64,000 nucleotides of DNA. Origin: Asticcacaulis endophyticus. Its GTDB lineage: Bacteria > Pseudomonadota > Alphaproteobacteria > Caulobacterales > Caulobacteraceae. Shown in pieces: positions 15,904-22,700 of this stretch (the stretch's first letter is position 1; each line of letters starts with the position of its first letter). Made by a program: the position numbers and the translations under genes. The notes beneath the pieces are model-generated. The model saw nothing but the letters and a program-made list of their open reading frames with translations, did not search any database and was not told the origin of the DNA. Where the stretch lies: assembly GCF_014652575.1 (NCBI RefSeq), contig NZ_BMZB01000001.1, positions 983,722 through 1,047,721 on the forward strand. The letters run 5' to 3'.

Positions 15904-18105
15904 ATGAAAACGCGTGATAATTATGGAAAAAGCAGTTCGGACGATGAAGCGGGTCTGGACCTTCGCGGGCTGATCGCTGACTTTCGGCGCTACTCGCTGC
16001 TGTTTGGCGTTGTGTTCTGTACCGCCTTTGTCCTGATCCTGTTTCCGCTGTTGTCGCAGACGCCGAAATATGTAGCGTCATCTGCCGTGATGATCGATCC
16101 GCGCTCCGTCAATATCACCAATGCCAGTGAGCAGGTGCTGTCGGATTTGCCGCAGGATGCCGCCACTATCGATACCGAAGTCTCCCTGATCAAGTCATCA
16201 TCGCTCGCGGAGATGGCCATCCGGGAACTGGATCTGGATAAGGACCCTGAGTTCAACCCGTTCCTTAACCCGCGCAAGAAATATTTCGGTCTGGTGACCG
16301 AGCCTCAGCGCCCCGAAGCGGCCCTGACGCCGCTTGAGAAAAAGGCTCGCCAGCAGATCATCACCAATATCGTGCTGGGCGGTCTGACTGTGCGCCGCGA
16401 AGGCACCACCCGCGTCATCAACATCAGCTATTCCAGCACCTCGCCGGAAAAGGCCATGCGCATCGCCGATGAGTGGGCCAACTTCTATCTGGCTCAGCAA
16501 ATGGAAGCGCGCTTTGAAGCGACCCGCAGTGCGTCCGGCTGGCTCGACTCGCGCCTTGATGAGCTGCGCGGTCAGGTGGAATCTGCCGAGCGTGCGGTTC
16601 AGCAATATAAGATCGCCAATAACCTGATGAGTTCGACCGGTTCTACGCTGACCGAGCAGGAAATCTCCAGCCTCAATCAGCAACTGGCTGTGGTGCGTGT
16701 TGACGAAGCCGAAAGCGAAGCTCGTCTGGCCACCGCCCGCCGTCAGCTTGCCGCCGGTTCGACCGGTGAAGATGTCGGTGAAGCCCTGAATTCCGGCGTG
16801 GTTGCCAATCTGCGCTCGCAAAGCGCCGAGGTTAGCCGCCGCGTAGCCGAACTGGAAGCCCGTTACGGCCCGCTGCATCCTGAAATCATCAAGGCCAAGC
16901 GTGAAAAGGCCGATATCGACCAGCAGATCCGCAACGAAATCGCCCGTATTATCTCTAACCTCGAAGCTCAGGTTCAGGTTCAGCGTCAACGCACCTCGTC
17001 TCTGGCCGGCAGCGTAGGCTCTGCCCGCGGTGTGCTGGCGGGCAACAACCGCGCTCAGGTTCGCCTGAACGAGCTTGAGCGTGATGCTCAGGCCGTCCGC
17101 AGCCTGTACGAATCATATCTGGAGCGTTTCAAGGAAACCTCGTCGCAGGAAGGCATGGCCAAGTCCGACGCCCGTATCGTGGCTAAGGCTAAGCTGCCGA
17201 TGGGGCCATCGTCGCCCAAGGTCTCCTTAAGCGTCGCATTGGCGCTGGTAGGGGCCTTTGGGGCCGGTGCCGCCGCTGTACTGGGTCGTCGGGCCTTCGA
17301 CAGCGTCCTGACCACCTCCACGGACGTTGAGCGTCATCTGCGCCAGCCTTATCTGGCCGGTCTGCCGGATCTGGCCTCGACGGTTGAAAAGGGTCATAAG
17401 CGCACAGATCCGGTCACCTATGTGACGGAAAAGCCCCTGTCGGTCTTTGCCGAAGGCTTCCGCAGCCTGAGAGCGTCCCTGCTCTATACCCGTGACGGCG
17501 AGCAGGCCCGCGTCATCGCCCTGACCTCCTGCCTGCCCGGCGAAGGTAAGACCACGGCGTCCATGTGTCTGGCTCAGATTGTCGCTATGGCGGGGCAGAC
17601 GGTTGTGGTTGTCGACTGTGACCTGCGCCGTAAGTCGATCAACGCCTATGTTCAGGATCAGCCCGAAGCTGGTATTCTGGAAGTGCTGGACGGCTCGGCC
17701 ACGCTTGATCAGGCCCTGACCGATGGTCCTGGCGGTAAGGTCAAGCTCCTGCCGGTCAAGCCGGAAAGCTATACCACCCGCGACGTATTTGGTGATCCGT
17801 CGATGGACGGCCTGATCGCTGAACTCAAAGAGCGCTTTGATGTAGTCATTATGGATACCGCTCCGGTGCTGCCGGTGGTTGATACCCGTATTCTAGTGCG
17901 TAAGGTCGATGCGGTAGTCATGCTTGTACACTGGCGTAAAACGCCGCGTGACGCCGCCCAGAAAGCCCTTGATCTGCTTATCAGTGCCGATGCGCCGATG
18001 GCCGGTGTGGCCCTGAGCCAGATCGACGTCAACCAGCAGGCCAAATACGCCTACGGCGACTCCGGCTTCTACTATAAGGCCTATAAGGGATATTACACCG
18101 AGTAG
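15904..18105 (+). CDS. Wzc-type polysaccharide co-polymerase with C-terminal BY-kinase (copy 2)
   Basis: Inner-membrane chain-length regulator and tyrosine autokinase, 733 residues, a close full-length paralogue of the 3489-5687 product. TM1 is at about 31-51, a coiled-coil-rich Wzz/GumC periplasmic region follows, TM2 is at about 440-460, and the kinase domain has Walker A LPGEGKTT near 545-553, Walker A' VVVDCDLRR and Walker B VIMDTAPV. Seven tyrosines lie in the last 20 residues. The start ATG at 15904 is followed by a strongly charged leader. It probably works with Wza copy 2 and the beta-barrel protein just upstream. A good terminator follows the stop codon. Confidence 0.93.
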   Translation: MKTRDNYGKSSSDDEAGLDLRGLIADFRRYSLLFGVVFCTAFVLILFPLLSQTPKYVASSAVMIDPRSVNITNASEQVLSDLPQDAATIDTEVSLIKSSSLAEMAIRELDLDKDPEFNPFLNPRKKYFGLVTEPQRPEAALTPLEKKARQQIITNIVLGGLTVRREGTTRVINISYSSTSPEKAMRIADEWANFYLAQQMEARFEATRSASGWLDSRLDELRGQVESAERAVQQYKIANNLMSSTGSTLTEQEISSLNQQLAVVRVDEAESEARLATARRQLAAGSTGEDVGEALNSGVVANLRSQSAEVSRRVAELEARYGPLHPEIIKAKREKADIDQQIRNEIARIISNLEAQVQVQRQRTSSLAGSVGSARGVLAGNNRAQVRLNELERDAQAVRSLYESYLERFKETSSQEGMAKSDARIVAKAKLPMGPSSPKVSLSVALALVGAFGAGAAAVLGRRAFDSVLTTSTDVERHLRQPYLAGLPDLASTVEKGHKRTDPVTYVTEKPLSVFAEGFRSLRASLLYTRDGEQARVIALTSCLPGEGKTTASMCLAQIVAMAGQTVVVVDCDLRRKSINAYVQDQPEAGILEVLDGSATLDQALTDGPGGKVKLLPVKPESYTTRDVFGDPSMDGLIAELKERFDVVIMDTAPVLPVVDTRILVRKVDAVVMLVHWRKTPRDAAQKALDLLISADAPMAGVALSQIDVNQQAKYAYGDSGFYYKAYKGYYTE

Positions 18106-18125
18106 GTCACCCGGATAAGTTAAAC

Positions 18126-18160
18126 AAAAAGCCCGCGATCATTATGGTCGCGGGCTTTTT
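18126..18160. terminator. Bidirectional terminator between convergent wzc2 and wzc3
   Basis: AAAAAGCCCGCGA (18126-18138) pairs with TCGCGGGCTTTTT (18148-18160). It lies between two convergent genes and has T-tracts in both directions, so it can end both transcripts. Confidence 0.9.
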
Positions 18161-18167
18161 GTTTGTT

Positions 18168-20330
18168 TCAGTACATTGAACTTTTCTTGAACAGCCGCTC
18201 ATCCATCTGGGATAGGACGATGCCGATAACGGGTCCGCCGGTTTGTCTCAAACTGGACAGGGCCGCCTTAACTGCCCGCATCGGGGTCTTGGCCCAGCGC
18301 ACCAGCATAATGGTCTGATCGGCAAACTTAGTGAGGATCTGAGTTTCAGCAATCGCCAGAACCGGCGGCGTATCCAGAATGACAATGTCGTACTTATGGC
18401 GCAGATAGGTGATGAAGCGGTCCATGATCGGGGCTTCGAACACGCCGGTCACGTCGCGATCCTTGCGCGGCGCCAGCAGATAATCAACGCCGGTATCGTC
18501 GCTCAGGATAACATCTTCCAGATTGGCATCGCCTTGCAGCACTTCGATCAGGCCATTTTCGGCCCGCTTTCCCAGCGCGCGACTGAGGCCCGGACGGCGC
18601 AGATCGCATTCAACCACAATTACCGACTGACCGGACAGGGCCATGACCCTGGCCAGACAAACCGAGGTGGTCGATTTGCCCTCCGAAGGTAGGGGCGAAG
18701 TGATGGCGATAATCCCGCCATGATCATTCGCCGTATAAAGCAGAGCGGTACGTAAGCTTCTCAGTCCCTCAGCAAAAGCAGAACCCGGATTCTGAATGAC
18801 ATAATCGGGCAGCGACAGGGGCGCATTTTTGGACGGGGATTTAACTTTAACGAGCGTCGCCAGATGCGGCAGCCCCAGCTTATAGCCGATATCACCGGGG
18901 GCGATGATGCCGGTTTCAAAAATCTGACGGGTGAACACACCGCCGACACCGGCGATGGTGCCCAGACCCAGCGCAATTATAAAGGCCATGACCAGATTGG
19001 GGGAACTGGGCGCCGACGGGGTACGGGCCAGTGAGATCAGACGGGCATGAATATTTTGCGCCGGATTGGCCGTAAGTGATTGTTTATAAAGGTCAAGATA
19101 GTGTTCAAAAACCTCCTGAGCCGCGGTCGCATCATTTTCAAGCTGGCTGAGACCGGCGCTGGCGCTGTTGGCGGAGACCAGTTGGCCGGTGGCGGCCCCC
19201 AGACTGGACTGGGTCTGGCTGAGGCGGCGGCGGTCAACATCAACCTCGGCTTCGAGACTGGACAAAAGCCGGTCGCCTTCGATGCGGATTTGCTGGTCAA
19301 TATCGGAAAGCTGATCCTGCGCGGCGATGACCTGCGGGTGGCGGGGGCCGTAGGTGGTTTGCAGATCGGCAATCTGTCGCGTAATCTGGGCGCGTTTTAA
19401 GCGCAGGGTGGTCAGAACGCGTGAACCCACGGGGCCTGCCATTTCGGCGCTGACGCCGGTATTTTGCAATTGCTGGCGGGCGGTGGTGAGCTTGGCTTCC
19501 TGCTCGGCCAGATCGAGTTTGTTGCTGGCGACCTGTCGGTTCAGCGCTGAGATTTCGCTTTCGGTCAGGGTTGAGGTGCCAACGGTCATCAGGTTATTGG
19601 CGACCTTATAATTGGCCAGAGCTTCTTCGCGGGCGAGCACTTCGCCGCGCAGTTTATCCAGACGCGCAGCCATGCCGCTGCCGGCACTTTGCAGTTCGGC
19701 CTGATTCTGATCGATCTTTTGGGCGATATATTGCAGGCTCCATTCATTGGCGATATCTGCGGCCAGTTCGGGCGACGGCGATGAATAGTTCAGATAGACA
19801 ATGCGGGTGGTTTCCTGGCGTTTGATCTTCAGGCCATACAATAGCGCACCGGCAATGGCGCGCCGTCTAAGGGCTGCTTTTTCCCCTGGCGTTTGGGCGG
19901 GTTGCGAGGGTTGCGCGCTGACCTCAGTCTTTTTTGCCGTTTTGGGATCAACCGGTGGCGGCGCAAAGGCCGGGTGCTGATCCAGTTTTAGCGACTCAAC
20001 AACGCGCTCGGCCAGAGACACCTGTTGCAGCAAAACCAGTTCCGTATTGACCTGAAGCGATTCCGGCGTGTCATCCTGACGCAATTGAACCAGTGCCAGG
20101 TTTTCGGGGGTAAGGGCCACATTGCGGGCATCGAGAGCTACGATCGCGGTCGCCGTAAAAAGCTTGGGGCGGCTGCTGAGATAGAGATAGGTGAGCGCAA
20201 ATACGCCCACAAACAGCGCTAAAAATATCCATATATAACGGCGATAATCAAAGCCGATGGAGCGCAGATCAAGGCGGATTTGCAGAATATCTTCGCGGTC
20301 CGCCGCGATGTCGAAGGTTTCAGGCTTCAT
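18168..20330 (-). CDS. Divergent Wzc/GumC-type co-polymerase with BY-kinase domain but no tyrosine tail
   Basis: 720 residues from the chosen ATG at 20330 (an ATG at 20393 would add 21 residues). TM1 near residue 35-55, a long coiled-coil periplasmic region with the TYGPRHPQV motif, TM2 near 440-460, then a kinase-type ATPase with Walker A LPSEGKSTT (about 543), Walker A' VIVVECDLRRPG and Walker B VILDTPPV. The C-terminus ends ERLFKKSSMY, with a single tyrosine, whereas the two paralogues have seven. So either autophosphorylation occurs elsewhere or the domain acts as an ATPase switch only. It is a more distant paralogue, encoded on the opposite strand, and may control a different polymer or polymer length. 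Confidence 0.9.
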   Translation of the reverse strand: MKPETFDIAADREDILQIRLDLRSIGFDYRRYIWIFLALFVGVFALTYLYLSSRPKLFTATAIVALDARNVALTPENLALVQLRQDDTPESLQVNTELVLLQQVSLAERVVESLKLDQHPAFAPPPVDPKTAKKTEVSAQPSQPAQTPGEKAALRRRAIAGALLYGLKIKRQETTRIVYLNYSSPSPELAADIANEWSLQYIAQKIDQNQAELQSAGSGMAARLDKLRGEVLAREEALANYKVANNLMTVGTSTLTESEISALNRQVASNKLDLAEQEAKLTTARQQLQNTGVSAEMAGPVGSRVLTTLRLKRAQITRQIADLQTTYGPRHPQVIAAQDQLSDIDQQIRIEGDRLLSSLEAEVDVDRRRLSQTQSSLGAATGQLVSANSASAGLSQLENDATAAQEVFEHYLDLYKQSLTANPAQNIHARLISLARTPSAPSSPNLVMAFIIALGLGTIAGVGGVFTRQIFETGIIAPGDIGYKLGLPHLATLVKVKSPSKNAPLSLPDYVIQNPGSAFAEGLRSLRTALLYTANDHGGIIAITSPLPSEGKSTTSVCLARVMALSGQSVIVVECDLRRPGLSRALGKRAENGLIEVLQGDANLEDVILSDDTGVDYLLAPRKDRDVTGVFEAPIMDRFITYLRHKYDIVILDTPPVLAIAETQILTKFADQTIMLVRWAKTPMRAVKAALSSLRQTGGPVIGIVLSQMDERLFKKSSMY

Positions 20331-20437
20331 GTAAAATGCTTTTCCGCTGAAATATGAGCGCGTCAGATATAAAAGGCTGACCGGTGCCCGCACGCGGCCG
20401 TAGCCAGTCTATTTCAGGTATTATTTATGACCAGAAT

Positions 20438-20458
20438 GTTAACACATAATGTTAACAC
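20438..20458. promoter_or_regulatory. Direct repeat GTTAACAC x2 upstream of wzc3
   Basis: GTTAACACATA at 20438-20448 and GTTAACAC at 20451-20458 are spaced by 13 bases between start points, in the gap between the leftward wzc3 gene and the lasso-cluster nucleotidyltransferase gene. The same 11-mer occurs at 12299-12309 in another promoter region of the locus. A shared regulator site is possible; no family is assigned. Confidence 0.35.
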
Positions 20459-20497
20459 GCACCTGCTGCGCTTCACAAACGGATAAATATCGACGCC

Positions 20498-21535
20498 CTA
20501 TAACCAAGGGGTGATTCGTGCGGTCTCAGACGCCAGCCAACGTGCACTCTCACGCGGGAAATCGGTCGCGGGATGATCGCTCAGGACACGCAGCATAGTC
20601 CGGCGGCGCGGCATGTCCGCCAGCATTTCATCCGGCGATAAGAGTAGCTGCTCAATTTTGCTCTCGGCGACGGGTAAAACCAAGGATGCGTCCGAGAACA
20701 GATCACTGACCCCAAAGACTAGGGCTGACAGACGCGCGGCAAATTGCGTGGTGTTAAAAAGCCCCTGAAGGCGGGCCTCCTGTTGCAGGGCCTTGATTTC
20801 TGGGGGCGACATCTGGCGAAGCGCCGTCAGCAGGTCCATAGCATAGCTGCCGCCCGGCTGACGGTTGTAAATAGCTTTCACAAGGTTCATCGCCGAGATA
20901 AGCGCTATATACTTAGTGTTAGGGGTTGGAATACTGTTTGAGCCCAAATTAACCTTAACAGGATTGCTCATAAATCTGTCAACATGGCGGGGTGCTGGCG
21001 ATCCGGGCTGCTGCAGGCGGTGGTGCAGATCGACCGAATGGGGGCCGGACGAATCAGTGAACAGGTGTTGCTCACCCAAAAACAGACGCCACCATAGACG
21101 GTGACATTCTGCCGGAACCGAAAATCCAGCGGCGACAAGCACTTCGCGGGCGCGGGAGAAGTCTTTTCTGGCCACCAAAAGGTCTGCATCGACACTTTTT
21201 TTCGAAAAAAAGTCGCCGTAGAGAATTTTTTGTTGCAGCGGGCCCTTATAAAATACGTGGTTAATGCTCGCAAATTCTAGTGTCAGGTGAGTTTTGTGAA
21301 CCAGGTGAAGGATGCGGGAATTGGTTAATGCGACCGTCTTGGTTTCACTTATGAAGTCTTTATAGTGCGGTGCATCATGCTCATAGGGGGGCAGGGTACG
21401 TGCAAAAAGCACACCAAGCTTGTTTTTAAGGGCATAATCAATTGATTTTTCACGATTTTCTTGTGGGCCGAGTGAGGGTTTTGGCGCGTGTCCAGGATCA
21501 AGCAGTTGGGCCAGATTCAGACACAGAAGGCTCAT
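20498..21535 (-). CDS. Nucleotidyltransferase-family protein of the lasso-peptide cluster
   Basis: 345-residue protein of the uncharacterised NTP_transf_5 type. The centre has FYKGPLQQKILYGDF followed by the metal-binding-like VDADLLVARKD (Asp pair near residue 117-119) and a helical segment as in other nucleotidyltransferase folds. Proteins of this family recur in kinase-bearing lasso-peptide clusters and some other peptide clusters, where they may modify the peptide or the phosphate placed by the kinase; the reaction is not established to my knowledge. It is divergent from the precursor gene. The ATG at 21535 is chosen because GAGG lies 8 bases upstream; an ATG at 21592 would add 19 residues and overlap the precursor promoter region. 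Confidence 0.72.
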   Translation of the reverse strand: MSLLCLNLAQLLDPGHAPKPSLGPQENREKSIDYALKNKLGVLFARTLPPYEHDAPHYKDFISETKTVALTNSRILHLVHKTHLTLEFASINHVFYKGPLQQKILYGDFFSKKSVDADLLVARKDFSRAREVLVAAGFSVPAECHRLWWRLFLGEQHLFTDSSGPHSVDLHHRLQQPGSPAPRHVDRFMSNPVKVNLGSNSIPTPNTKYIALISAMNLVKAIYNRQPGGSYAMDLLTALRQMSPPEIKALQQEARLQGLFNTTQFAARLSALVFGVSDLFSDASLVLPVAESKIEQLLLSPDEMLADMPRRRTMLRVLSDHPATDFPRESARWLASETARITPWL

Positions 21536-21699
21536 GCGTCGGTCCTCAATGAAAAGAAATGATAAAAACGGATGTAAAGTAGTTGGTGGCACTATACATC
21601 ATTTATGTTGAGAAATCCTTATGCTTGACTTTAAGCACTCAATATGAGAGATTTTTCTCGTTATCCAAAGGGGTACGCCCCATATCGGAGATTATTGAA

Positions 21700-21846
21700 A
21701 TGACGCAAGTTAAGGCTGTTTACGAAGCCCCGACCGTTGCTAAGGTCGGCGACTTTGAAACCACCACCCAGAACACGGGTACCGGTGGTACACTGGATGC
21801 CTCCTTCCCGGTTGGCACCCCGTTTGCGGACCTGACCTTCTCTTAA
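21700..21846 (+). CDS. Lasso peptide precursor (A gene)
   Basis: 48-residue ribosomal peptide precursor. GGAG at 21687-21690 sets the ATG at 21700. The leader carries the lasso motif with its normal spacing: Tyr8, Pro11, Val13, Gly17 and Thr23 (YxxPxxxxxG...T). If Thr23 is the usual penultimate leader residue, the core starts at Asn25 and Asp33 is core position 9, giving a standard nine-residue ring. If the core starts at Gly27, the ring would have seven residues. The tail runs ASFPVGTPFADLTFS and ends in Ser48, as expected where the precursor's terminal serine is phosphorylated by the cluster kinase. It lies 164 bases from the divergent nucleotidyltransferase gene; that gap must hold both promoters. 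An in-frame upstream GTG-type extension has no support. Confidence 0.88.
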   Translation: MTQVKAVYEAPTVAKVGDFETTTQNTGTGGTLDASFPVGTPFADLTFS

Positions 21847-21872
21847 GGCCGGGCCTGTGAGTAAAGAGTTCT

Positions 21873-21910
21873 AAAATGCCCGGCGGGTTTTATGTCGCCG
21901 GGCATTTTTT
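21873..21910 (+). terminator. Terminator/attenuator between lasso precursor and processing genes
   Basis: AAAATGCCCGGCG (21873-21885) pairs perfectly with CGCCGGGCATTTT (21896-21908) and is followed by a run of T. It begins 27 bases after the precursor stop codon and 46 bases before the B1 gene. A partial terminator here would give much more precursor mRNA than enzyme mRNA, a common arrangement in peptide clusters. Confidence 0.88.
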
Positions 21911-21955
21911 ACATATATTATCTTAGTTTCAAAATTTTTAATCCGGAGTGGTTGC

Positions 21956-22240
21956 GTGGCGCTGGTGAATTCCTCAATCATTACGGCGTCGGGCGATGTG
22001 GTCGGCACGGAACTGGCCGGTGGGCTGGCTCTGCTGGATCTACGCACCGGCAGCTATTTTAATCTTAATCAGACCGGCGCCTATGTCTGGTCGCAGATCG
22101 AAGGCTCCGCCAAGACCATTGGCGATATCCTGGGCGCGATGACACAGGCCTATGATGTCAGTGCCGACGTTCTGGAACAGGATTTGCAGACTTTGCTGAC
22201 GCAATTGTCAGAACAGGGCCTGATTGCCGTCAGCGCGTAA
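21956..22240 (+). CDS. PqqD-like leader-recognition protein (lasso B1)
   Basis: 94-residue protein of the PqqD family, the RiPP recognition element that binds the lasso leader and presents it to the protease and cyclase. Typical features: VVGTELAGGLALLDLRTGSYF (split here: LDLRTGSYFNLN) beta segment near residue 24-36, the GAYVWSQIEG helix near residue 39-48, and the C-terminal winged-helix with LEQDLQTLLTQL. The GTG start at 21956 is preceded by GGAG with 7-base spacing. It follows the precursor and its terminator. Lasso systems with separate B1 and B2 proteins use this arrangement. Confidence 0.9.
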   Translation: MALVNSSIITASGDVVGTELAGGLALLDLRTGSYFNLNQTGAYVWSQIEGSAKTIGDILGAMTQAYDVSADVLEQDLQTLLTQLSEQGLIAVSA

Positions 22241-22280
22241 AGCGCCTGACCGTCGGCCCAAAACTTGGATACATAAAGCC

Positions 22281-22700
22281 ATGCAGACGGCTTGGAAAAA
22301 TATCCTGTCGGGAACCAAATATTTCGCGCTGAACCTCTATTTCCGCGCCTATATCCTTGCCTTTGGGTATAAAAAAATAAAACAGCACATCCGTGAAATT
22401 GAGGGCCCGCCCGCCCCACCATGGGAAGCCCGCCGGGTCGGATGGTTTGTGTTTAAGACCGCCAAACCCATTCCCGGCGCGACCTGCCTGTCACGGGCCA
22501 TGACCGCGCAACATATCCTTAAACGCCATGGGTTTGGCTCATCCTTATGTGTCGGTGTGGCCCAGAGCGATAAACAGGGCGATAAGGGGCTATTGGCCCA
22601 TGCCTGGGTCATGAGCGGCGATCAGGTCGTGGTTGGCAATGAATCCGGTGAGCTTGAGCGCTATAAGCTGCTGACCCGGATGGGTGCGCAGATCCCTTGA
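22281..22700 (+). CDS. Lasso peptide leader protease (B2, transglutaminase-like)
   Basis: 139-residue cysteine protease that removes the leader peptide before ring closure. The catalytic Cys69 is in PGATCLSRAMTAQ and the catalytic His107 in LLAHAWVMSGD, the two conserved blocks of the family; the third acidic or Asn position is near VVVGNESGE. The ATG at 22281 gives the usual length; a TTG at 22224 inside the B1 gene would add 19 residues that do not resemble the family. The stop codon overlaps the TTG start of the next gene (TTGA), so translation of B2 and the cyclase is probably coupled. Confidence 0.88.
   Translation: MQTAWKNILSGTKYFALNLYFRAYILAFGYKKIKQHIREIEGPPAPPWEARRVGWFVFKTAKPIPGATCLSRAMTAQHILKRHGFGSSLCVGVAQSDKQGDKGLLAHAWVMSGDQVVVGNESGELERYKLLTRMGAQIP

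Noticed and set aside
2715-20330. Assignment of the locus to holdfast synthesis (hfs)
   Set aside because: No deacetylase (HfsH) or other holdfast-specific gene is seen; ExoA/ExoL-like, GH16 and acidic-sugar genes fit a different exopolysaccharide.
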